A stretch of 64,000 nucleotides of DNA from Acytostelium subglobosum LB1 (Eukaryota; Evosea; Eumycetozoa; Acytosteliales; Acytosteliaceae). The notes beneath the pieces were generated by a model. The model had not been told where the DNA came from, ran no database searches, and worked only from the letters and a program-made list of their open reading frames with translations. Positions within the stretch are counted from its first letter, which is position 1; each line of letters begins with the position of its first letter. The stretch is from NCBI RefSeq assembly GCF_000787575.1, contig NW_012236525.1, positions 387,686 to 451,685 on the forward strand. The letters run 5' to 3'. This document shows positions 12,307 to 21,394 of the stretch, one piece after another. The position numbers and the translations under genes are program-made.

Positions 12307-14542
12307 ATGGCATTAGTATGTGTACTGATATTAGGTTGAATGAATGAATGTTGACTAACAATGTACATTATAATGATGATGATGATGATAGGCATTCCCA
12401 CCTCATGCTATACAGGCTATATTGGATATTGCCAATGATCTTACGAATTGTCATTCAAATGTCAATGCCAATAACAGCAATAACAACAACAATAATAACA
12501 ACAGTAGCAATATCAACAATAATGTCACAGATGTAAATACTACAACAACAACAACTACTACAACGACTACTACACAGACAACACAGACGACACAGACACA
12601 GACTACACAGACACAGACTCAGACACAGACTTCAGCAGCTGTATCATCATTGTTCTTAAAGAATAACATTGATGATATGTATCCGAACTGGATGTCAGAA
12701 CTCAAGATGGCAAGAAGAAACAACAATGCGCACCTATTCAGGAGCATCCTTGATCAGCCAATGATCAACATTGAAAGACTGCGAGCAATCAGTTTCAGTG
12801 GCATCCCAACAGAGCATCGTCCACTAGTCTGGAAGATACTACTCGTATGTCAATCATTCAATCATGGTCAATCAATCAATCAATCAATGACTTACACCTT
12901 TCTCTTGTTCATTCATACACACAGAACTACTTGCCACAAGAGAAGAGACAACATAACAAGATATTGTTTGATAAGAGGAATCAATATGTACAGTTGGTTA
13001 CAAAGTTCTATCATGCAGATATGTCAAATGAGGACAAGGCATTGCTCAATCAGGTCAAGTTGGATGTGCCTAGGACAATGCCAAAGGGATTCAATCAGAC
13101 ACCTTTGTTCAAGTCTGCCATACTACACAAGGTGTTGGAACGCATTCTCTATGTCTGGTCCAAGACCAACCCTCTCATATCATACTATCAAGGTCTAAAT
13201 GACATACCAGCTCAGTTCCTACTTGTATTCCTAACCCAATATATAAGTATGTAGTATATCAACTTGATGGATTGATTGGATTGAGTCCAGCGCACTGGAC
13301 TAACCTGTTGTGATCATCACTAGACATTTATGGCAACCTGGACGACTTGACTACAGACATCCTGGACAAGGTTGAGGCCGACACATTCTGGTGTCTATCA
13401 CTTCTCATGAACAACCTAAAGGTATGTTCAATCAATCAATCAATCAATCCCTCGCTCACTCAACTAATGATCGTATCACAAAACATTAGAATCGCTTCAT
13501 CAACTTCCACGATGGCTTGACGAGGATGACAGTGAAGCTGGAGCAACTTGTAAAGTTGAAGGAAGGCAGACTGCTGAACCATCTACAGAATGAGGGATGC
13601 GACTTTATCCTCTTCTCACTGCGTTGGATGATTTGTTTGTTGTGTCGCGAGTTTGAGTTCCGTCTGTGCAACAGACTTTGGGACAGCTACATTGCTCATG
13701 GACCCAACTTTGGCTACTTCCACATCTACGTATGCGCTGCACTGATCACCAACAAGGAGTGGCTGCCCTCGTTGCTCAAGAAGGAGTTCTCCGACCTCAT
13801 TGTCTTCCTGCAGCGTCTTCCCACCGACAATTGGAACATTCATCACATTGATTATCTGCTGGTCAGTGCCTATCACATCTTTTTGTCAGAGATACAGCAT
13901 TCGGTGCAAGAGTCCACGCTCAAACTGGTTGGACTGTTCACAACAAGGAGTATGGCCAACATCAGTCACGGTCACAGCAACAGCGAGCAACAGATGGTGC
14001 AACTACATCAACAACAACATCCATCGGACAATAGGAATCGTGAGTTGCTAGACAACCAGATGCGAAGCATCTACTCACAGTTCATGAGACAGCACAACAA
14101 CAATCGTCTTTCATCATCATTGTCGTCGACTGCTCTGGGTGTCGACCTGCCCGCCGCCACCAACCTGCCCCGCCTCGCGCCACCATACCGTCTGCAAGAC
14201 CGTGCTAGCTCTATGCTCTCAATGATGACGCCTGGTGCAGTGACCGCAGCGGATCCACTCAGTCCACCACTCAGCATAAGGAACAACAGTGACGACGATC
14301 AACTACTGCCCACATTGAACATTGACAGCGATCTTAGGACAAGTTTGTTACAACTGCTGCCGTCACATTTGAACATGTTCTCTATATCGCCAGAGGGTGC
14401 CGATGAAGAATTAGTCAAACAGATCACACTACATCTAATGGTCATCATTGGAGCACTACTATTTGTCGGTGTCATACTGATCATTGTAGTAATATCAATC
14501 TGTCTAACAGTGGTATCATTGGAATACTATAACAACAACTAA
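12307..14542 (+). CDS. TBC1D22/Gyp1-like Rab GTPase-activating protein with C-terminal membrane segment
   Basis: Five exons, 12307-12315, 12392-12844, 12925-13246, 13324-13421 and 13490-14542, give 644 aa in frame. The 9-nt first coding exon (Met-Ala-Leu) is inferred, because the second exon has no suitable early ATG. After an Asn/Thr/Gln tract the TBC domain covers roughly residues 85-385: the arginine finger is in LDVPRTMP and the glutamine finger in SYYQGLNDIP, so both catalytic residues are present. Gyp1/TBC1D22 proteins act on Rab1-type GTPases at the Golgi. Unusually, the last 40 residues contain one strongly hydrophobic helix (LMVIIGALLFVGVILIIVV), suggesting a tail anchor; to my knowledge, family members lack this. 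Confidence 0.88.
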
Positions 14543-14643
14543 TAATCATAAGTGTAGTAATATAAGAGTATGTGCGGGTGCGGGCACATGTGTAAATAAA
14601 CCTTCCATTTGGACTTGGATATGATGTTGTGTTGGTTGTCCGT

Positions 14644-14683
14644 GGAAACACGGAAACACGGAAACACGGAAACACTGAAACAC
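14644..14683. repeat. Tandem octanucleotide array (GGAAACAC)
   Basis: Five adjacent 8-bp units: four exact GGAAACAC and a last TGAAACAC. It lies about 100 bp past the TBC stop codon. The unit differs from the four-base repeats that fill most spacers in this window. Confidence 0.85.
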
Positions 14684-14978
14684 GGCGACAGGAAGTATTT
14701 GGAAGGGAACCATTTATTATCATAATTAAATTTTAACCATCTGGATTACACTAATCAAACATATACTATTGTTTGGAATAAAGAGTTAATGATTGTTCGA
14801 TGATTGGGTCGCTCACTCGCGGACTCAATCAATCGCGACAACATTAACTAACTAACTTACCATTTTAGAATTGAAGTCTTGTTGAAGTTACTTCAAAGGT
14901 TGCGCGGGATATGTGGCTGCACTTGATAATATATAGGCAACAACAGTGAACATTAGGAGTTGGGGGATTGGACACAGT

Positions 14979-15006
14979 ATATGTCATGTGATGCAACATG
15001 ACATAT
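14979..15006 (-). terminator. Perfect hairpin just past the ubiquitin-like stop codon
   Basis: ATATGTCATGT and ACATGACATAT form an 11-bp perfect stem around a 6-base loop. On the minus strand it starts four bases after the TAA of the ubiquitin-like gene, so it would lie in that mRNA's 3' UTR. A role in 3'-end formation or mRNA stability is inferred only. Confidence 0.5.
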
Positions 15007-15010
15007 GCAC

Positions 15011-15244
15011 TTAATGCATCAAAGAGATAACATCTCCTTGCTCAATACCGCAAGTGTCAATGGTCTCATTCTCGTTGTCCAATGGGAGCAACGAACCGTC
15101 AAATGCCAGGTTGAAGTTGTAGACACTCTCGTGGCTAACCTCAGACACAGTGTGATACAACTGGTACAATCTGTCCTGGGTGTCCACCTGGACTGGGAAC
15201 TGGTTTCCCTTTTGTGACTTGACGGTGAGTGTAATGATTGCCAT
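15011..15244 (-). CDS. Small ubiquitin-like-fold protein
   Basis: Single exon, 77 aa, ATG at 15244. The pattern MAIITLTVKSQKGNQFPVQV, then VYNFNLAFDGSLLPLDNE and CGIEQGDVISLMH, reproduces the ubiquitin beta-grasp layout: a beta-hairpin, a helix, the 'F-G-x-x-L' strand turn and the final 'I-x-x-G-D-x-I' strand. It lacks a C-terminal Gly-Gly, so it is unlikely to be conjugated and is better seen as a stand-alone UBL protein. The substrate or partner is unknown. A perfect hairpin follows the stop codon. Confidence 0.75.
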   Translation of the reverse strand: MAIITLTVKSQKGNQFPVQVDTQDRLYQLYHTVSEVSHESVYNFNLAFDGSLLPLDNENETIDTCGIEQGDVISLMH

Positions 15245-15357
15245 TCTTTCTATATATGTTTATTATATATTATTATATATATGTTTGTTTGTTTGTTTTG
15301 TTATTATCTGTTATTGTTGTACAAGTATATTTGAGTATTGGTAACAATGAATATATA

Positions 15358-15550
15358 ATGAATGGAAAGGATGTCTGGGCTGGAGAATGGTTTGGTAGGG
15401 TGGGAGATGGAGCAAGGGAGGTGTCAACGTCGACGTTACCTCAACGAGAAGATGAGGTAACTATTGTTCGCGTTTTTTACTCGTTTTCTTTTTGTTAAAT
15501 TACAGGTTGATGAGATGGAAGCAGACATTCCATCTAGATTGTCGGGGTGA
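15358..15550 (+). CDS. Candidate 47-residue microprotein with one intron
   Basis: Exon 15358-15456 and exon 15506-15550 join in frame across a 49-bp GT-AG intron that has a TTT-rich stretch and ends AAATTACAG. The predicted peptide starts MNGKDVWAGEWFGRVGDG and ends EMEADIPSRLSG. Codon choice looks coding-like and the segment is GC-richer than the surrounding spacer. I do not recognise the family. It lies between two genes that diverge, so it could instead be a 5' leader with an intron belonging to the adenylyltransferase-like gene at 15804. Confidence 0.35.
15435..15461. repeat. Hairpin spanning the 5' splice site of the microprotein gene
   Basis: GTTACCTCA and TGAGGTAAC form a 9-bp perfect stem with a 9-base loop. 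The right arm contains the exon-intron boundary GAG/GTAAC, so folding would hide the 5' splice site. It overlaps a 12-bp palindrome AACGTCGACGTT (15426-15437). Confidence 0.6.
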
Positions 15551-15803
15551 TTCCAGCCTGATCAGGAGAAGTGTTAACATCTTGAGGTGAGAGTGTGTTT
15601 GTGGTCATGTGATTGATTGCTTGGCAGTGCATCACCAGATTTAAGTAAAGTAATTGTGGGTAATGTGGTTTGTGTGAGTTGTCGTTTCGTATGTTGTTTG
15701 TGTGAGTCATAGGAAGAGATGTAGGTCATTGTTTGACTATCTTCATGTGACAAACTCACATACAGACAGACAGACAGACGGAAGAAGAAGTAAACAGTTG
15801 TAG

Positions 15804-17111
15804 ATGAATACTTTATCGGTACCGCAGCAGCAGCATCGACAAAGACATGTATTGTACTTTGTCGAAAGCGACACTTACAATGCGCTGTCGCATCATCAAA
15901 CCAATATTGAACATATCATTATACAGTCGATGACGACACTAGATGACGACGACGACCATGAATTTAGGTCAGCTATCACACTCAACATATGCCTATTCCA
16001 TTGTCCCTTAGTTAATGTATGTTAGGTGTATACGGACATTGAACATCCTCTTCGGATATACACCCTGAATTCTCACTAACTTACTTTGATTGATTGATTG
16101 ATTGATCGATCATGTGATGCATGTCCATGCGACTAGTCAACTAAATCTATGATCGATTGGATTGGGCGATACTATGAGTTGACCAACCATGCTCTTGCTA
16201 AATTCAATGTACATCTACTCAAGATTGATTGCAATGTGTTACTACCATCACTTCAGTTAAAGGCCGTTGGTAGCGGTGATGGCAGTGATGTTGCCGGTGG
16301 CCCAATCAACAACAACAATAATACACCGATTATTAATGCTCTGTTATCAAGATTCGAACGTGGCTCGATCAATGCCATCTACATCACATCAACACATACT
16401 CAACTACAGATCAATGATATTATGGCACACAACAGTTCACGCTATGGAGGCATCACAATCACTTTGCTCGACAATCACGCCATCCCCTTTGGTTGGAATC
16501 ATGTGAATGACAGTCAGGACCATGATGAGTCTCAGCCAACTGAGCCCAAACAAACAATGGATGAAGATGATGATAATAATGTACATTATGACAATGTGTT
16601 TGCTGGAGGCTTCTTTGATTACCTCCACAGCGGGCACAAGTACTTCTTGTCAGTTGGCGCATTGTTGTCCAATCACTACTTCCTTGTGACAGTGTTGCAA
16701 CCGAGCGACACTGCATCCTCTACCAAACACAAGCAACATCTGATGCAACCTTTGGACACACGTATTAGACAGGTCAAACAGTTCATGGAACTATTCCATC
16801 CATATCATCAACACATTGATATTGTGCCCAATCAGAGATGCTCAGAGATTGGACGATGTCCATTGGTCACGAGACAATGTGGACCAAACGACGCCATACT
16901 ACTCATCGAGGAGAGTGTGTCTAGTGGCGTCAAGATCAACGATTTCAGGCGGCGAAATCAACTTGCACCTTTACACGTATATAGAATCCAAGAAATTTCA
17001 TCTGGGCGCACTCCCATGGCATCACCTACCACCAGTCCACTGTCATCTCCCACCAAGCTATCCTCATCCATCATCCGCACTATACTCGATGAGGAGGATC
17101 CAATGGCCTAA
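15804..17111 (+). CDS. Phosphopantetheine adenylyltransferase-like protein (CoA synthesis)
   Basis: Two exons, 15804-16016 and 16137-17111, in frame to 395 aa. The C-terminal half has the nucleotidyltransferase pattern of eukaryotic PPAT, the enzyme that makes dephospho-CoA from 4'-phosphopantetheine and ATP. The motif reads AGGFFDYLHSGHKYFLS with the HxGH ATP-binding signature intact, and ESVSSGVKINDFRRRNQLAPL matches the family's ...GG-x-x-V-N-x-x-R segment. The usual Thr of GTFD is Phe here, and no dephospho-CoA kinase domain follows, unlike animal COASY. The N-terminal 200 residues are divergent with acidic and Asn-rich inserts. Catalytic activity is probable, not certain. Confidence 0.75.
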
Positions 17112-18140
17112 GTCGCACTATTCCACCAAGGACGGTGTTGTTGCTGTTGGAAGTGAAGTGCCAGTCAGTGATTGGAATCATTCCACCAGCACCAATTACA
17201 TGGCTCATTGATTGTGATCAATCACCTATTCACATTATTCACTCCATCATGGTTTGGACATAGGCAAAGACTCCAGCAAGAGTCCAAGGATGACCATCCC
17301 GGGTGATGTAGTGGTCAGGAAGTATGGTATGTCACGTGATACTTGATTGACATTTGTTAAATTTCGCATAGATGTATTAAGCTAATGTCAGTGTTACAAC
17401 CATAACAACAACACACTTCGGTGTAGTTGACTGTCATAGACGACGTATCCCCCTTCACCTCTATCAATCATTGGGCATGCCCAATAAAAGACTGTCGCGC
17501 GTGCAACACATTGGCAACAAACACCCAACCCCAAACGACAAAGTTGTTTTTGATTGAATGACACTTGTGTCACTTTCCATTATGACCTCCTAATCCCAAT
17601 CAACATTGATGAATTCATATAACATTGACATCATATGATTCGGGAAACAGACCTACCTTCTAACAGACTCCTTGTCAACACTGTTTGACAGGACTTGCTT
17701 GCAGCATAGATAGATATTTGGTAATCTCGATGTTTGAAAGAATGAATGCATGAAGGTATGAATAAGGTAGGTCACACGCACTATCTTAAGTGATTGATTG
17801 ACATTCGCGTCCCACCACCAACACGACCACGACCACTCCCAGGTCCTACACATTGATTTTGATTGGATCGGATTGGACCCTCCCCTTAGACCCTACGTTT
17901 GGACAGGCCTAGGCCCATGTAAAGGAGGTGTGATATAACCATCCCCTTCGTCTTCTTTTAACTTCCATAGGCAATAACCAAATCACTAATACTGCTTCGG
18001 ATGGTAGCGAAATTTGAAGTGGACTCACTGTCAATCGTTCGCTATATATTGTGAACAGCTGTTCACATTCCATTTCATCTTCAGTCTACAACTACATAGT
18101 CTAAAGTCTTCAACACATACTCATAAATACTTATAACATA
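17112..18140. promoter_or_regulatory. Long spacer with the promoter of the cysteine-rich secreted protein
   Basis: A gap of 1029 bp. Near the right end are a TATA-like run (18043-18050) and a palindrome (18051-18066), about 75-100 bp before the next ATG. A TCACGTGA element occurs near 17332. The rest has CATT/GATT runs but no convincing gene on either strand. Confidence 0.5.
18051..18066. promoter_or_regulatory. 16-bp perfect palindrome beside a TATA-like run
   Basis: GTGAACAGCTGTTCAC is a perfect palindrome with an E-box-like CAGCTG centre. It directly follows TATATATT and lies 75 bp before the secreted-protein ATG, close to where transcription would be expected to start. A dimeric transcription factor site is a reasonable inference. 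Confidence 0.5.
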
Positions 18141-18473
18141 ATGTCCTTCAAGTCTACTATCTTTGCTTTGATTGCCGTCCTCTGCTTCGTTGGTCTGGTC
18201 TCTGCCATGTGCAACAAGATGGCCTGCCCACCAGTCAGCCGTCTGAACTGCTGGCACAACGGCGGAAGATTCTTCCGCAGCGACATTACCTCTGTTGAGC
18301 CAAAGCACTGCTGTGACGTCTGCCTCTACCAAGGTGAGATCGACTCCTACTGCAACTCCACCGTCACCCTCGAGTGGTTCGACCAGAATGCCCGTGGATA
18401 CCTCGCTGGTTGCCTTGAGGATCATGCCGTCTGTGTCATGAACCAGAACAAGTGTTTCCCATACTTGAACTAA
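18141..18473 (+). CDS. Small secreted cysteine-rich protein
   Basis: Single exon, 110 aa. Residues 1-22 are a clear signal peptide (MSFKSTIFALIAVLCFVGLVSA, cleavage after AxA-like VSA). The mature part of about 88 residues holds ten cysteines, including an adjacent CC pair and the spacing CC-x2-C, plus one N-glycosylation sequon (NST). No family recognised. The even cysteine number suggests five disulfides and an extracellular or vesicle-lumen location. C-ending codon bias and a TATA-palindrome promoter suggest strong, regulated expression. A spore-coat, matrix or effector role would be a guess. Confidence 0.85.
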   Translation: MSFKSTIFALIAVLCFVGLVSAMCNKMACPPVSRLNCWHNGGRFFRSDITSVEPKHCCDVCLYQGEIDSYCNSTVTLEWFDQNARGYLAGCLEDHAVCVMNQNKCFPYLN

Positions 18474-18746
18474 AGTGTTAGAACTAGTGTTCTACCCATT
18501 CATTCATTCATTTATTCTTAATAAATCACTTCAGCGATCACCGTGACAGTAATACTGTCCACCTTATCAAACTTACAATGTATCTCTTTCATTCATCCTT
18601 CACTCAACTAAAGAACATAACATAACAACTAACTTTGAAGAGATGTCTCGAAACACATGTGTTGTTAATTTATTAGTATTTGTTCTTGGAAATGTATATA
18701 GATAGAGATATTCAACATAGTTGTGTAATAATAATAATTAGGAGTA

Positions 18747-19043
18747 CTACTCTTCATCATCTTTTGTGGTCTCCTCAAAGTAGGTATCTAGGACAATTTG
18801 ACGACGCTCCTTGGTATCGGTCAAGGCTTCGACACAATCTTTTCTCGTGGGGAACTCGTCGGTAGAACTTGTTATCTTCTGGGCCATCTCTTGTAGTTCC
18901 TTGAGTTTATAGCTACGAAGTAGTTTGGACTTCATTGACTTGATGGTCATGGGACTGGTAGAATCCTTCTTCTTTGGCGCTGGGGCTTTAGAGTCAGTAG
19001 ACTTTGATGTTGTAGCTGTTGTTCTCGACTTTGTAGATGACAT
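18747..19043 (-). CDS. Small basic protein with SAP-like C-terminus
   Basis: Single exon, 98 aa, ATG at 19043. The first 30 residues are Ser/Thr/Lys/Ala-rich and basic, with a PKKK cluster. The rest, around SKLLRSYKLKELQEMAQKI and PTRKDCVEALTD, resembles a SAP helix-extension-helix unit (Leu at the start, L-K-E-L, then R-K-D-x-V-x-x-L). SAP motifs bind DNA or RNA, so a nuclear role is plausible. The acidic tail ends KDDEE. No named family recognised. Confidence 0.65.
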   Translation of the reverse strand: MSSTKSRTTATTSKSTDSKAPAPKKKDSTSPMTIKSMKSKLLRSYKLKELQEMAQKITSSTDEFPTRKDCVEALTDTKERRQIVLDTYFEETTKDDEE

Positions 19044-19762
19044 TATTTATATATATATTAAATGGAAAGGTATAAATATATATCTTTTATTTCTATTATG
19101 TTATTTCCTCAATATATGGTCAATGAATGTTTGAATGAAGTAAATAATGATGAAGTTATATTGGTATATATCTTAATTATACCACATGATTAATCTGGAA
19201 ACCATTTATAATAAAGTATTTCTTAATAATAAGTATTATTCATTAGATTATTAATAAAAGTTTAATAGGTTTATTAGATTTCTTATGAAGTTCATTTGAA
19301 TTATATTTAATAAACCAATAATAAATATATTTGGATAAACACTGATATATATAATTAGATATTTACTATACTAGTGTATTTTATAAGTATAACTACCAAT
19401 ATCGATCGATCAATGTTCCAGAATAAAAAATGGACAAGATAGTGTGGACTTTGAGAGTCGACGGGATGTGTGGGTTGAAGCATGACCCAAACGATTCAAA
19501 CACACTCTGGGATGGGAAGAAACACGAAACAATCTGCTGATGAACAACACTCACAATCATCATCATTATGCATTCATTCAATTGAATTGTACATTGTAAT
19601 TATATATATAATACTCTAGTGGACACAATCATCATCAACATTAACAACAACAATCATTCGATCGAATCACAAGTGTGACGACACACTTGAATATCTAATC
19701 AATCAATCAATAACAAAGATACATATACATATATATATTCATTGATATTATATAGATAGCTC
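19044..19762. other. Very AT-rich spacer with two divergent promoters
   Basis: This 719-bp gap separates genes that point away from each other, so both promoters lie here. It is among the most AT-rich stretches of the window, with TTATTAATAA-type runs around 19150-19350. I see no RNA gene or coding sequence. Confidence 0.5.
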
Positions 19763-20925
19763 ATGCCTACACAGCCACCTCAGCCTAATACATTACAATG
19801 GAATAGTACCATTAGTAGTGGACCGGCTGTTAGGTCATCAACAACAACAACAACACCGACGGCAGTTGACCCATCATCACATGCACGTCATTTGAACCCA
19901 AAGATGATAGAGATGATATCAGGTTGTGGCGCAGGCGCCATGGCCTCATTGGTCACCACTCCTCTGGACGTTCTAAAGACAACGATACAGGTGCGATCAA
20001 ATGAACACATTGGCGTGTGGCGTACTTTTAAAGATCTGGTCGGGCGAAGTAGTTGGCGAGCTCTATACATCGGCTTGAACCCGACACTCGTCGGACTGAT
20101 ACCATCTTGGTCGATCTACTTCCTCTCCTACAGCTTCTTCAAGACGTCGCTCGCCAAACACACTGGCCTCGATGAGGCCAATTCCTTTCCTCTGCACATG
20201 ATGGCCGCCATGAGTGCTGGTGCTACAACATCCACACTCACCAATCCCATCTGGGTCATCAAGACTAGATTAATTGTAAGTCATCAGTTCAGCATCAAGT
20301 ATCAGGTTCCATCATGTCAACGTGACACTGACACATTCATTCAATCGATCAATCGTTCGACCAATCATAGACACAAGAGATGTCAGGACGACAGAAACAG
20401 TACTCTGGCATTATTCAATGCTTTCAATCGATATTAAAGCAGGAAGGCGTGGCAGGACTATATAAGGGTCTTGGACCCAGTCTATTAGGTTTGATACATG
20501 TTGGAGTACAACTACCATTGTACGAACGATTCAAGATCATTATAGAGAGTGAGTACCTTGATCAATCAATCATTCAATCAAGTCGACTAACATATGTCAT
20601 TGTTAAACAATCAATAGAGAGGAAGAAGACACCGTTGACAACGATGGATATTGTAATAGCATCATCGACGAGCAAGATGATTGCAAGCATAGTGGCGTAC
20701 CCTCATGAGGTACTGCGTTCACGACTTCAAGATAGCTCACCAAACTCACCGCATAACTATAAGGGTGGCCTGTTACAGAACTTCAAACAGATCGTCCAAC
20801 AGGAGGGCGTGCGTGGTCTCTACAAGGGCATGGGCGTCAATCTGATAAGAGTGACGCCAGCTTGCGCCATCACATTTGCCACGTACGAATACATTAAGAA
20901 GCAGTTGACTGGCAGTCCGAGCTGA
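19763..20925 (+). CDS. Mitochondrial carrier, NAD/pyrimidine-nucleotide/folate type (SLC25A32/33/36-like)
   Basis: Three exons, 19763-20275, 20371-20548 and 20618-20925, in frame to 332 aa. Three repeats each carry the Px[DE]xx[KR] signature: TPLDVLKTTIQ, NPIWVIKTRLI and YPHEVLRSRLQ. The unusual W in PIWVIKTRL and the block YKGLGPSLLGLIHVGVQLP match the subfamily of plant NDT NAD+ carriers and animal SLC25A32/33/36. Six membrane helices are expected in the inner mitochondrial membrane. The first 45 residues are low complexity. The exact substrate cannot be told from the sequence. Confidence 0.9.
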
Positions 20926-21394
20926 GTGATGCATCATCTCTTATATAATATATTACAATAACAGGATCAAGTAATCATTGATTGATTGGCCATTGTATTT
21001 GATGATGGTGTTAATGCCAAGACCATTATTATTTTGCACTCAAGTAAACTTTGTTGGGTTCCATGGTAATCGCCAAGTGTTATATTGGTAGATTGATTGA
21101 TTGTCGTTCTGTCTTAACTAATGTTTATCATTGTCAATATCTTTGGGTACCAAACTGATCAAATAGTTTTGTGTGTTAAGGAGTGGGTTTGATGATCACA
21201 AACCACAGTTGTACAAGTAACGGAAACACACACATTCATTTATGATCAAACACACACACTCACATCACGAATGATTGTTCATTTTGCTTTAGCCATTGAT
21301 AGTGCAAAGAGATAATAGATAACTATATATAACAACAGAGGTAGATAGATAGACAGATATAGTGTTCAACAATCAATCAATCAATCCAATCAAT
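20926..21394. other. Gene-free spacer, carrier to nuclear protein
   Basis: A 469-bp spacer with GATT runs, CA-rich runs near 21225-21260 and an ATCA run directly before the next start codon. No coding sequence or RNA gene seen. Confidence 0.5.

Larger units (their letters stand above)
14543..15010. other. Convergent 3' spacer, TBC gene / ubiquitin-like gene
   Basis: Both flanking genes end here, so this 468-bp region should hold two 3' ends. It contains the octamer array at 14644-14683 and the perfect hairpin at 14979-15006, both listed separately. No coding sequence seen. Confidence 0.55.

Noticed and set aside
21362-21394. Upstream extension of the nuclear protein at 21395
   Set aside because: It would need a GTG start and reads through an ATCA repeat; the ATG at 21395 is the natural start.
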